14,609 bases of DNA, from assembly GCA_016200385.1 (NCBI GenBank), contig JACQEV010000050.1:1-14609 (forward strand). Direction: 5' to 3'. The notes beneath the pieces are model-generated. The model was given only the letters and a program-made list of their open reading frames with translations. It made no database searches and was not told the DNA's origin. This document shows positions 6,212 through 13,091 of this stretch, in pieces (the stretch's first letter is position 1; each line of letters starts with the position of its first letter). The translations under genes and the position numbers were made by a program. Source of the DNA: Candidatus Methylomirabilota bacterium. GTDB taxonomy: Bacteria; Methylomirabilota; Methylomirabilia; Methylomirabilales; Methylomirabilaceae.

Positions 6212-7398
6212 CTCGCTCCCTCGCCGCTTCACTTTTGATCTTTTCTCTCATGGTGGTCGGCTGTTCCACCCTGATCGAGTGGGGCTGGGACGAGCCAGAC
6301 CAGACCTTCCTTAGAACCCACATCGCTGCAATGGAGCGCAAGCCGTTCGACGGCGTCGTGCTCCACCTTACGGTCCCCGGTGTTCCGCCACACCTGGCGA
6401 ACTTTTCGTGGCACCTTGCCGACTACCGTTATCAGTGGGACGAGCTCCGGCCTACCGTCGAGGAGCTCAGGGCTGTGCCGTTCCACCGCTTTCAGCATAA
6501 TCTCCTTCGGGTCAACCTCAATCCTACCGACCGGCCACTCGATCTGCTGGATGATGACACCTGGGATACCCTCCTGGCGAACCTGAAGCTAGCCGCCAGG
6601 GTCGCACGAGACAGTGGCCTGCGGGGGTTCATGGTGGACCCCGAAGCCTACGCTGCCCGCGATCCGGCGGAAGATCGCCCCAGGTTCAATGCGTTCGATT
6701 ATGGGCAACGGACAATTCGTGAGGCGTCCTTTGAGGTGTACCGATCAGCGGCCTTCCAGCGGGGCCAGCAAGTTGCGCTCGTGCTGGCCGAAACGGCACC
6801 CGATCTGGTCCTTCTGTTCGCTTTCGCCTACAGCTTCCCGTGCGGCGCCTCCAAGCCGGAGGCAGAGAAAGTCTACGGATTGCTCCCCGCCTTCATCGAC
6901 GGCATCCTGGTGGCCAAGCCAAAGGAGCTGGTGGTGGTTGAGGGACACGAGCCCTCCTATGCCCTCCGGTATTGCCACCAGTTCCAGGAGGCGTACCGTC
7001 GCCTTCGTGGGAAGTGCCGGCGGCTCTCGTCCGTTCCCGAGCTATACGATCGCGACCTGCGACTTGGATTCGGGATTTGGATGGACAACGAATCCGGGGA
7101 GCTCTGCGCGCCCTACCGCACGGAAGGCAAGCCATGCCCATGGGCTGACCCCAGCCTCTACCCAGAGAAGGCTCGTCACTGGGTGGACCCTCGCCTCTTC
7201 GGGGAGGCGGTCGCCTCGGCCCTCGACCTGAGCGACAGGTATGTCTGGATCTACTCGGAGGAGCCACGGTGGTGGACATCGGCCCAGCCCGAAGGGGAGA
7301 ACCTGCCAGTCGAGTTCGTGCGCGCGATCGAACAGGCGAGAGAGGCCGCCCCGGCCCGGAAGGGGTCAATCTGCCCGAGGCCGACAGGAGACGATTAG
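6208..7398 (+). CDS. Putative lipoprotein, possibly a TIM-barrel glycoside-hydrolase-like protein
   Basis: A 396-residue product starting at GTG 6208, which overlaps the previous stop by 4 bp. The start is fixed by the lipoprotein signal: MTRSLAASLLIFSLMVVGC gives a charged end, a hydrophobic core and lipidated Cys19. The mature part has strand-like segments at regular intervals, each ending in acidic residues: FDGVVLHL (48-54), RGFMVDPEAY (139-148), ELVVVEGHEP (240-249), LGFGIWMDN (286-294) and RYVWIYSEEPRWW (344-356). That spacing and the VDPE, VEGHE and SEE carboxylates resemble a sugar-active TIM barrel, though no named family is certain. Probably anchored to the outer membrane or the periplasmic face. 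It is last in the three-gene operon and meets the luciferase-like gene tail to tail with a 4-bp overlap, leaving no room for an intergenic terminator. Confidence 0.7.
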   Translation: MTRSLAASLLIFSLMVVGCSTLIEWGWDEPDQTFLRTHIAAMERKPFDGVVLHLTVPGVPPHLANFSWHLADYRYQWDELRPTVEELRAVPFHRFQHNLLRVNLNPTDRPLDLLDDDTWDTLLANLKLAARVARDSGLRGFMVDPEAYAARDPAEDRPRFNAFDYGQRTIREASFEVYRSAAFQRGQQVALVLAETAPDLVLLFAFAYSFPCGASKPEAEKVYGLLPAFIDGILVAKPKELVVVEGHEPSYALRYCHQFQEAYRRLRGKCRRLSSVPELYDRDLRLGFGIWMDNESGELCAPYRTEGKPCPWADPSLYPEKARHWVDPRLFGEAVASALDLSDRYVWIYSEEPRWWTSAQPEGENLPVEFVRAIEQAREAAPARKGSICPRPTGDD

Positions 7399-8420
7399 CG
7401 GGCGTCGCCCCCTGCTGGCTCAGCGCCCGGCGCCAGGAGTTCGATCGTCCGTCGGACGATGGCGAGGGTGGCGCCACGAGGAGGCAGCAGGATTGGGAGG
7501 GTCGCGCCGGCTGACCGAAAGCGATCAAGTTGGGCGCCGCAGGTGGCCCGGTCACCGCTAAGGGCAAGGGCCTCCAGCATGGTATCGCTGAGCTGCCCGG
7601 CTGCCTCTGCGCGATCGCCCAGCTTCCAGGCCGCCTGGATCGCTTCGGCCTCCTGCCCAAACCCCGACCGTTGCATAAGATTGAAATAGAAAGTTCCCAT
7701 GCCGCCGATGTAGTAAGCCAGATGGCGTCTGGCCAACCCCCGTCCCACCTCTGGATCATCGGATAGACATGCCAGGATGTAGGGAGCGACCTCGATCGCC
7801 GTCGGGTCTCGGCCGACAGCCTTCGCTCCTGCCGCAACCTCTTCGGCCATAGACGCCAGCCCCTCAGAAGAGCAGTAGATCGGAAGCCACCCGTCGGCCA
7901 CCTCTCCGGTCAATCGAAGGTTCTTGGGACCGATCGAAGCGAGATAGATCGGAATCGAGGGGCGCGGCGGGTGAAAGCCTAACCGGAACCGCTGGACTCG
8001 AAAGATCTCCCCGTCGTGAGTGACCCGCTCGCCTGCGAGTGCCAGCCTGATAACGGCGATTGCCTCGCGGGTCCGCTGGATCGGCCGCTCGAAGGCGACC
8101 CCATGCCAGTCCTGAATCACGATCGGACCGCTGATCCCAAGCCCCAAGATGAACCGTCCACTCGACAGCTCGTCGAGCGACGCCGCCGTCATCGCGAGCA
8201 AGGCAGGAGTTCGGCTCCAGATCGGGAGGATCCCGGTCCCGAGCTTGATCCGCCGCGTCTGAACGGCCAGCTCGGCCAGTGTCGTGACAGCGTCGTAGCC
8301 CCACGACTCGGGGACGAAGATCGCCTCGTAGCCGCGCTCTTCAGCCAGCCTCGCCAGCTCGACCAACTCCGGCCGCGACAGGCCGTCCCCAAGCTGAAGC
8401 GTGAGGCCAAGGCGTCTCAT
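7395..8420 (-). CDS. Luciferase-like (LLM class) flavin/F420-dependent oxidoreductase
   Basis: A 341-residue bacterial-luciferase-type TIM-barrel oxidoreductase. Landmarks are MRRLGLTLQLGDGLSRPELV at the start, AEERGYEAIFVPESWGYDA (27-45), RRIKLGTGILPIWSRTPA (56-73), SLDELSSGRFILGLGISG (81-98), PRPSIPIYLASIGPKNLRL (152-170) and GEVADGWLPIY (172-182). The GTGI-P-W-RTPA-LAM-AASLDE-S-GRF-LGLG pattern is that of the F420-dependent LLM group related to methylenetetrahydromethanopterin reductase, but FMN use cannot be excluded. The substrate is unknown. The ATG at 8420 follows a GGGAGAAGGGG tract on the minus strand. It stands alone, convergent with the lipoprotein gene. Confidence 0.87.
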   Translation of the reverse strand: MRRLGLTLQLGDGLSRPELVELARLAEERGYEAIFVPESWGYDAVTTLAELAVQTRRIKLGTGILPIWSRTPALLAMTAASLDELSSGRFILGLGISGPIVIQDWHGVAFERPIQRTREAIAVIRLALAGERVTHDGEIFRVQRFRLGFHPPRPSIPIYLASIGPKNLRLTGEVADGWLPIYCSSEGLASMAEEVAAGAKAVGRDPTAIEVAPYILACLSDDPEVGRGLARRHLAYYIGGMGTFYFNLMQRSGFGQEAEAIQAAWKLGDRAEAAGQLSDTMLEALALSGDRATCGAQLDRFRSAGATLPILLPPRGATLAIVRRTIELLAPGAEPAGGDAR

Positions 8421-8486
8421 TCAGCGCCCCTTCTCCCACCCGTTCCGCACGGGGTCAAAAAACTGGACGTTCCGTTCATTTTTTCC

Positions 8487-8515
8487 TTGCGTCACCCCCG
8501 AACCTTCGATACGGT
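8487..8515 (+). promoter_or_regulatory. Possible promoter of the short-ORF transcript
   Basis: TTGCGT (8487-8492), a 17-bp spacer and TACGGT (8510-8515) stand about 15 bp before the unusually long Shine-Dalgarno. With the terminator at 8655-8723 this would give a transcript of about 200 nt. The -10 is weak, so this is tentative. Confidence 0.35.
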
Positions 8516-8543
8516 ATCCGTACACAAGAAAGGAGGTGATCCA

Positions 8544-8591
8544 GTGCGCTTACCCTTAGCCATCTGGACATGTGAGGTGATTGTAACGTAG
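8544..8591 (+). CDS. 15-codon ORF with a full-length Shine-Dalgarno; leader peptide or small peptide
   Basis: GTG 8544 opens a 15-residue frame, MRLPLAIWTCEVIVT, ending TAG at 8589-8591. The sequence before it, at about 8527-8542 (AGAAAGGAGGTGATCC), is the exact complement of the usual 16S rRNA 3' tail, far longer than a normal ribosome-binding site, and its GGAGG lies 7 nt before the GTG. A CCTCCT at 8598-8603, just past the stop, could pair with AGGAGG and mask it. A terminator follows. I do not recognise the peptide. A regulatory leader, a peptide-modification precursor or a translated small-RNA gene are all possible; the site is too strong to dismiss as chance. Confidence 0.5.
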   Translation: MRLPLAIWTCEVIVT

Positions 8592-8622
8592 GCGTGTCCT
8601 CCTCACAGGATCGGCTGCCTAT

Positions 8623-8642
8623 GGATTCCGCCTACGGAATTC
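8623..8642 (+). other. Hairpin in the short-ORF transcript
   Basis: ATTCCG (8625-8630) and CGGAAT (8635-8640) pair around a CCTA loop. The stem extends outward by a G-U and a G-C pair to 8623-8642. It lies between the 15-codon ORF and the terminator and may be part of a structured non-coding RNA. Confidence 0.4.
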
Positions 8643-8654
8643 CAGCAGTCACCG

Positions 8655-8723
8655 AGCCCCGAAGCCCCTGGCCTTGTCCACCGGGGCCCTGCCACGGCGG
8701 GGAAGCGCTTCGGGGCTTTTTTT
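8655..8723 (+). terminator. Strong intrinsic terminator with a branched stem
   Basis: AGCCCCGAAGC (8655-8665) pairs perfectly over 11 bp with GCTTCGGGGCT (8707-8717), followed by seven T residues (8717-8723). The 41-nt interior is GC-rich and can form at least one inner hairpin, CCTGC-CACG-GCGGG, so the structure is branched rather than a simple loop. It ends the transcript that carries the 15-codon ORF. Confidence 0.85.
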
Positions 8724-8948
8724 GCTCTCAACCGATTGAGTGCTCCGCTTACCCTTCTCTCCCTGATCTTCTCCCTCCGTCGCCAGGCTCAGGAGACCCT
8801 CTGCCACGCTGCGATCATGCTTACGCTCAAGAGACAATCGTTTGTCTTTGTGGACGATATCGAAAGGGCAGAAGCCTGTCAAGCCATTGGCAAGCCGGTG
8901 CTCAGGTTAAGCCCGAAAAGCCCTAGCGGATATCGTCGATCCTGCGAT

Positions 8949-9305
8949 ATGCTGGTCACAATGGACCCATCGGATGACACGCGAGCAAGAGGGGATGTGG
9001 CAGGATCTGGCGAGGCAGAGCAACCGCTCAGTGAGCCGGTGCGGCTGCCCACCGAGGATGTCCTCGACTTGCACGCCTTTGCGCCGAGGGAGATCCCGTC
9101 GGTCGTCGAAGAGTATCTGACGCAGTGCCGACAGGCAGGACTTTTCGAAGTGCGGTTGATTCATGGGAAGGGAACGGGCACTCAGCGGGCAGCTGTCAGG
9201 CGGCTTCTGGCGAATCACCCTGACGTCCTCTCTTTTGCCGATGCCCCGCCCGAAGCCGGAGGGTGGGGGGCAACGCTCGTCCGGCTGAAGCCTCTGGATA
9301 GTTAA
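8949..9305 (+). CDS. Smr-domain protein (MutS2 C-terminal-like nuclease domain)
   Basis: About 118 residues. The C-terminal 80 form a complete Smr domain: LDLHAF (39-44), LIHGKGTGTQ (70-79) and GGWGATLVRLK (104-114), with the helix AVRRLLANHPDV between them. Smr domains bind and often nick DNA or RNA; stand-alone Smr proteins act in RNA cleavage, ribosome rescue or DNA metabolism depending on the lineage. The first 35 residues look disordered and acidic. ATG 8949 and ATG 8961 are both possible, and neither has a clear ribosome-binding site. The frame is open back to 8736, but that part shows no domain, and I see no gene between the terminator and 8949. Its stop overlaps the convergent amidotransferase stop by 4 bp. 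Confidence 0.8.
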   Translation: MLVTMDPSDDTRARGDVAGSGEAEQPLSEPVRLPTEDVLDLHAFAPREIPSVVEEYLTQCRQAGLFEVRLIHGKGTGTQRAAVRRLLANHPDVLSFADAPPEAGGWGATLVRLKPLDS

Positions 9306-10009
9306 CGCAGGCTTTCGCAGAAGCGGGTGAAGAGCGTCCGCGCCCGCCGATTGAGTGTGTCGATCCGGCCGGGAAGTTCCTCGAGAATCGCTTCGGGACG
9401 GATGTATTGCTTCACCCCATCCAGCTCCTCCTTGAAGGTGGCGACCCACTCCCTCACCATAGGGCCGGTCACTTCGAGATGGAACAGCAGGCCGCAGGCA
9501 TTCCGACCGATCGAGAAGGCCTGGCATTGATAGAGTCCCGAGCTGGCCAGGCTGACCGCCCCGGGCGGCGCGTCGAAATACTCCCCGTGCCACTGAAACA
9601 CTTCGATCGTCTCCGGCAGCCCCCTGAACAGCGGGTGGCGCCGCGCCGCCGACGTGAGCCGGACCGGGTGCCAGCCGATCTCCTTGCGCGGTCCTCTGCG
9701 CACCGTCCCACCGGCCGCCTTTGCGATGAGCTGCGAGCCGAGGCAGATGCCCAGCGTCGGGAAGTCGAGCGCCAGGGCCTTCTTCAGGAGTTGATCCTCC
9801 GCTTTCAACCAGGGGTGCTCGGCCTCATCGTTGACGCTCATCGGTCCGCCCATGACGAGGAGCCCCCCATACCCCGACAAGTCCTCGGGCGCCCGATCGC
9901 CCGCAAAAAACCTTACCGTCTCGACGGGGCGCTTCTGCTCCCGGAGCAGGTCAGCAAAGATGCCCGGCGTTTCGCACCCGATGTGCTGAAAGACCAGAAC
10001 GGGGCGCAT
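9302..10009 (-). CDS. Class I glutamine amidotransferase domain protein (GMP synthase-like)
   Basis: A 235-residue stand-alone glutaminase domain. The nucleophile elbow is LGICLGSQLIA with Cys89, and the His/Glu of the triad are His177 and Glu179 in LLFHLEVT. The oxyanion segment is LLVMGGPMSVND (50-61), and FQWHGEYFD (138-146) is a further family landmark. Such proteins release ammonia from glutamine or hydrolyse gamma-glutamyl bonds; the partner substrate is unknown. The ATG at 10009-10007 shares one base with the TGA of the oxidase remnant upstream (TGATG), so it was probably translated by coupling to that gene. That suggests an old pairing of amine or amino-acid oxidation with glutamyl chemistry. 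Confidence 0.87.
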   Translation of the reverse strand: MRPVLVFQHIGCETPGIFADLLREQKRPVETVRFFAGDRAPEDLSGYGGLLVMGGPMSVNDEAEHPWLKAEDQLLKKALALDFPTLGICLGSQLIAKAAGGTVRRGPRKEIGWHPVRLTSAARRHPLFRGLPETIEVFQWHGEYFDAPPGAVSLASSGLYQCQAFSIGRNACGLLFHLEVTGPMVREWVATFKEELDGVKQYIRPEAILEELPGRIDTLNRRARTLFTRFCESLR

Positions 10010-10250
10010 CAGAAGACCGCCCGCTCTGGGAAGACTCGTCCCGTCCGAGACTGATCGAGACTCAGGGCCGAGAGGTCGATGGTCGAGGCCCCGACGTCCA
10101 GTATCAGCTCAGCCATCAGCCTGCTGATCGCGGGCGCGTCCATGAAGCCGTGACCGGAGAAGCCGGCAGCGACGAAACGGCCATATGATAGGCGATGCTG
10201 AGGCCAACGATCCCTCCGCCGATGATCACCATCTCTGCGGTGCGTGCCAT
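10009..10250 (-). pseudogene. Internally deleted FAD-dependent amine/amino-acid oxidase (DAO family) remnant
   Basis: From ATG at 10250 the minus strand reads MARTAEMVIIGGGIVGLSIAYHM, a textbook N-terminal FAD-binding GxGxxG of the sarcosine/D-amino-acid oxidase family. Within a few codons another frame takes over with GRFVAAGFSGHGFMDAPAIS and then LILDVGASTIDLSALSLDQ, the typical C terminus of the same family, ending TGA at 10011-10009. The roughly 300 residues normally in between are missing and the two halves are out of frame, so no working enzyme can be made. The deletion joint lies near 10180-10190. The stop still overlaps the amidotransferase start, showing that the two were once co-translated. 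Confidence 0.8.
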
Positions 10251-10549
10251 TACCCGCAATCATAAACCAAACATCCAGTCCCATGCTAGGCGTTTTGCGT
10301 GACAGGAGGGACTGTGGGCGCCTACAGTTCCTACGACTTTCCATCAGGAGAAGCAGGCAGATTGCTTCGACTTTTCACTAAACGAAAGTCTTCCGTGGTA
10401 AGATCGTGCCAGGGCTCATCCGCTCTCGCACAAGGCAAAAACCCGTTGGGGCTCAATCATAACTGCAAAAAGGCGGGAATGGAATTGAACGGGTTTCTTC
10501 CATACCACTTCATGACGGGCCAGGCAGAAGGTGAGAGGAGCCACCCCGC
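10251..10549. other. Intergenic region with two inverted repeats, no gene seen
   Basis: About 300 bp without convincing coding sequence. It holds GACTTT (10369-10374)/AAAGTC (10385-10390), and AAACCCGTT (10439-10447) with its perfect 9-bp inverse AACGGGTTT (10488-10496). A TAAGAT at 10399-10404 might be a -10 for the toxin-antitoxin genes, but no good -35 accompanies it. One of the repeats could be an autoregulatory operator. Confidence 0.4.
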
Positions 10550-10886
10550 TTGAGTCCTTTGAAATCTCTTGATCACGACAAGTTGCGGGCGGTCTTATCT
10601 GATGATCGGTTTGAGTGGCGCAAGCACGTGCTCCAACGGCTTGCCGAACGGGGCATACGCCAAGCTTCAGTTGTGGAAATTCTCCTGAGCGGACAAAGGA
10701 TCGAGAACTATCCTGATGATAGGCCCTATCCAATCGCCCTGTTCTTCGGATGGGCAGCGGGCAAGCCGCTCCACCGCCGTCGCGGCCCTTGACGAAACGA
10801 ACGAGTAGGCGTACGTTATCACGGTCTACGAGCCAGACTTGGAGCATTTCGAGGCAGATTATAAGACCAGGAGGAAAGGCACATGA
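10550..10886 (+). pseudogene. Degenerate DUF4258 toxin gene of a YgiT-type toxin-antitoxin pair
   Basis: From TTG 10550 the frame encodes HVLQRLAERGIRQASVVEIL and IENYPDDRPYPIALFFGWAAGKPLH, which is typical of DUF4258 proteins, RelE/MqsR-like partners of YgiT zinc-finger antitoxins. After KPLH the frame slips into RRRGP and stops at 10790-10792. In the +1 frame the family sequence continues as AVAALDETNE, meets TAG at 10806-10808 where a sense codon is expected, then goes on AYVITVYEPDLEHFEADYK to a TGA at 10884-10886 that overlaps the antitoxin ATG. One extra base near 10771-10780 and one nonsense change explain both lesions. Loss of the toxin is likely; two sequencing errors so close together are less so. 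Confidence 0.75.
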
Positions 10887-11119
10887 AAGAGTCGCCCACA
10901 AACGGTCCGTGCCCGGTCTGTGGTGGGAGAAAGACGGCTGGAAAAACCACATACAGTGTCGATCTCGGCTTTGGCGTCGTTGTTGTCCGCAACGTGCCGG
11001 CCACCGTATGCCGCCAGTGTGGAGAAGAGTGGATTGGCGCCGAGATCGCTAGCGAGCTGGAGCGGCTGGTGGACGAAGCTCGCCAGAGTCGCCGCCAGGT
11101 AGAGGTTGTCTCACTGTAG
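10883..11119 (+). CDS. YgiT-type zinc-finger antitoxin
   Basis: A 78-residue protein with CPVCGG (Cys10, Cys13) and CRQCGE (Cys43, Cys46), the zinc site of the MqsA/YgiT N-terminal domain, then a helix AEIASELERLVDEARQSRRQ. In MqsA this domain binds the toxin and a separate helix-turn-helix binds DNA. The HTH domain is absent here, as is usual for the short YgiT-type partners of DUF4258 toxins. The ATG at 10883 follows AGGAGGAAA and overlaps the ancestral toxin stop by 4 bp (ATGA). The antitoxin is intact although its toxin gene is broken. Confidence 0.85.
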   Translation: MKESPTNGPCPVCGGRKTAGKTTYSVDLGFGVVVVRNVPATVCRQCGEEWIGAEIASELERLVDEARQSRRQVEVVSL

Positions 11120-11205
11120 GGCAAGCCCTAGCAACCCTGCCACGCAGAGGGTGAAGTGGGAACGAGACGAACATGACAAGGGATCGTAAGGCGAGAGTAA
11201 GCTGA

Positions 11206-12384
11206 ATGGCAACTCGGTCCGTGAAAGGCGCCCTCATCCATTACCACGAGATCGCCCTGAAAGGGAAAAACCGCAGTTTCTTTCTGAAGCAGCTCGCGGC
11301 CAATCTCCGGATGGCGTCGCGCGACCTCGACGTCGGCCCTCTTCGGAGGCCCGCAGGCAGGTTGTTTTTGGAGATGGAGGAGGGGACCTCGTGGGAGGAG
11401 CTGCGTGAACGACTGAGCCAGGTCTTCGGCATAGCGAACTTCGCTGCCGCCTCGCGGGTTCTACCCGACCTGGACCTGCTCTCGAAAAGCATCGAGGGCG
11501 AGATCTCTGGCCGTCGATTCGCCAGCTTCGCGGTGGCGGCCCGCCGCGCCTTCAAGACCTTCCCGCACACCTCGCAGGAGATCAACCAGGTGATCGGCGC
11601 CAGGGTGAAGCTTGCCTCTGGGGCGAAGGTGGATCTGAGCAACCCGGACCTGACCGTCTATATCGAGGTGCTGCCCAACGAGGCATTCTATTATTTCGAG
11701 AAGATCCGAGGGCCCGGCGGCCTTCCGGTAGGCGTCAGCGGGACGGTGGTCTGCTTGCTCTCGGGCGGGATCGATTCACCGGTTGCGGCCTACCGGATGA
11801 TGAAGCGGGGTTGCCGGGTCGTCTTCGTACACTTCCACAGCCAGCCATTCGCCGACCGGACTTCGGAAGAGAAAGCGATCGACCTCGCCCAACGCCTAAC
11901 CCGCTACCAGTTTGCCTCCCGGATCTACCTTGTGCCGTTCGGCGAAACCCAGCAGGAAGTGGTTGCCGGCGTCACCAGCCGCTTCCGCATCCTCGTCTAT
12001 CGACGGCTGATGCTGCGGATCGCTGAGGAGATCGCGCGAAAAGATGGGGCCCAGGCCCTCGTCACCGGCGAGAGCCTGGGCCAGGTGTCCTCGCAAACCA
12101 TCGAAAACATCGCCGCCATCGAAGAGGCGACCACCTTGCCGATCGTACGCCCTCTGGTGGGGATGGACAAAGAAGAGATCACCGAACAGGCGCAGCAGAT
12201 CGGGACCTATGACATCTCCATCATCCCCGATCAGGACTGCTGCTCGATGTTCGCGCCCAGGCAGGTGGTGACCCGCGCCACTGATAAGGAAATCAGCCTG
12301 GCCGAGAGCATCCTTGACCTCGGGCCGCTCGTCCAAGGGGCACTCTCCGCCGCGCGCCTCGTCGAGATGTCGTCTCCCGCCTGA
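11206..12384 (+). CDS. thiI: tRNA 4-thiouridine synthase ThiI
   Basis: Adenylates U8 of tRNA and installs sulfur to give 4-thiouridine; in many bacteria ThiI also supplies sulfur for the thiazole of thiamine. The 392-residue protein has an N-terminal ferredoxin-like/THUMP part (about 1-165; HYHEIALKGKNRSFF at 12-26), then the PP-loop ATP pyrophosphatase motif LLSGGIDSPVAAYRMM (184-199) and TGESLGQVSSQTIENI (287-302). DQDCCSMFAP (343-351) holds the conserved cysteine region near the end of the core domain. The C-terminal rhodanese domain of enteric ThiI is absent, as in most Gram-positive and many other bacteria, so a separate sulfur donor such as a dedicated cysteine desulfurase is expected. 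The ATG at 11206 has only a weak ribosome-binding site, but the protein aligns from this residue. It lies convergent with the cytochrome gene. Confidence 0.95.
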   Translation: MATRSVKGALIHYHEIALKGKNRSFFLKQLAANLRMASRDLDVGPLRRPAGRLFLEMEEGTSWEELRERLSQVFGIANFAAASRVLPDLDLLSKSIEGEISGRRFASFAVAARRAFKTFPHTSQEINQVIGARVKLASGAKVDLSNPDLTVYIEVLPNEAFYYFEKIRGPGGLPVGVSGTVVCLLSGGIDSPVAAYRMMKRGCRVVFVHFHSQPFADRTSEEKAIDLAQRLTRYQFASRIYLVPFGETQQEVVAGVTSRFRILVYRRLMLRIAEEIARKDGAQALVTGESLGQVSSQTIENIAAIEEATTLPIVRPLVGMDKEEITEQAQQIGTYDISIIPDQDCCSMFAPRQVVTRATDKEISLAESILDLGPLVQGALSAARLVEMSSPA

Positions 12385-12423
12385 TTTCCACTCCAGCCAG
12401 ATTGTCGTCCTAGCAGAGCCAAC

Positions 12424-12836
12424 CTACTTCACTGTTACCTTGCAAGGTGGATTGGGGATTGAGCGAATGAATGCAATGACATCCCAGATCTCCTTATCGT
12501 TGAGCTGGCTTTCGAAGGCGACCATGAGCGGGCTCAGCTTCGGTTCGACTCCTTGCCCTGGCCACCCTGTTTGATAACCTTGAACAGTTCTGCGTCTGAT
12601 TTTTTCCCCATGACACTGCAGTCAGTATAGTTTCGCGGCTTGGGGTTCAGCGCCACCGCCGCCGGCCCGTCCCCTTTCCCGGATTCGCCATGGCAAGCGG
12701 AGCAGCGCATGTTTTCCATGTACTTCTGCTTCCCCAACTTAGGGTCGCCTTTTCCGGCCATCGCGTCGGTCCATATACCGACACAGCTCACTGCCAAAGC
12801 AGTCGATAGGATCGCTCGTAGGGTGGATTTGCACAT
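12424..12836 (-). pseudogene. Monohaem cytochrome c, frameshifted near 12545
   Basis: From ATG 12836 the product has a Sec signal (MCKSTLRAILSTALAVSCVG to about DAMA), the haem site CSACH (45-49) and a class I cytochrome fold up to LFKVIKQGGQGK, then ends early at 12536-12534. The expected tail, LSPLMVAFESQLNDKEIWDV and AFIRSIPNPP, is encoded at once in the next frame and stops at 12426-12424. Adding one G in the GGAG run near 12545-12550 restores a 137-residue protein with axial Met in SPLM. As written, the protein loses its sixth haem ligand and last helix. The restored form would be a periplasmic electron carrier, in keeping with the cytochrome gene that follows in the same direction. A real single-base deletion or a read error are both possible. 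Confidence 0.75.
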
Positions 12837-13091
12837 CGCTGATTTCTCCTCTCGACTCGTTAGTGGTTAGGACATCATTCAATGTTGAACAACGGCATCA
12901 TGCACATGGGTCGTTGTCACGCACACGCGGCCTTCTCAAAGGGTCCCCGGGCTGGCCCGAGTTCTGGCGCACCCTCCCACCTTTACACCTCTCTCCCACC
13001 TAACGATTAGACAAACATGATGGCTAATCTATTCAACGCCTGTCAAAGAAATAATTGCAGGAGCGGACGTAAAGCTCGCCCTCACAAGGAA
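12837..13091. other. Intergenic region upstream of the monohaem cytochrome
   Basis: The GAGGAGA ribosome-binding site of the cytochrome gene lies next to its start. An inverted repeat GATTAG (13005-13010)/CTAATC (13024-13029), separated by 13 bp, and a TTCAACATTGAA half-palindrome (minus strand, near 12885) could be operator sites. No gene or convincing terminator for the large cytochrome gene is seen. Confidence 0.35.

Noticed and set aside
6893..7837. A 314-residue minus-strand open frame across the lipoprotein and luciferase-like genes
   Set aside because: It spans two recognised genes in another frame and is Arg/Pro/Ser-rich, as GC-rich shadow frames are.
8526..8543. A fragment of a 16S rRNA gene on the minus strand
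   Set aside because: Identity ends after the 3' tail complement; the next bases do not follow the conserved helix 45 sequence.
10790..10792. TGA of the DUF4258 frame as selenocysteine
   Set aside because: Downstream homology is in the +1 frame and no cysteine is expected there.
12534..12560. The early TGA in the monohaem cytochrome as a second selenocysteine codon
   Set aside because: The sequence after it in the same frame does not resemble a cytochrome; the family sequence continues in another frame, so this is a frameshift.
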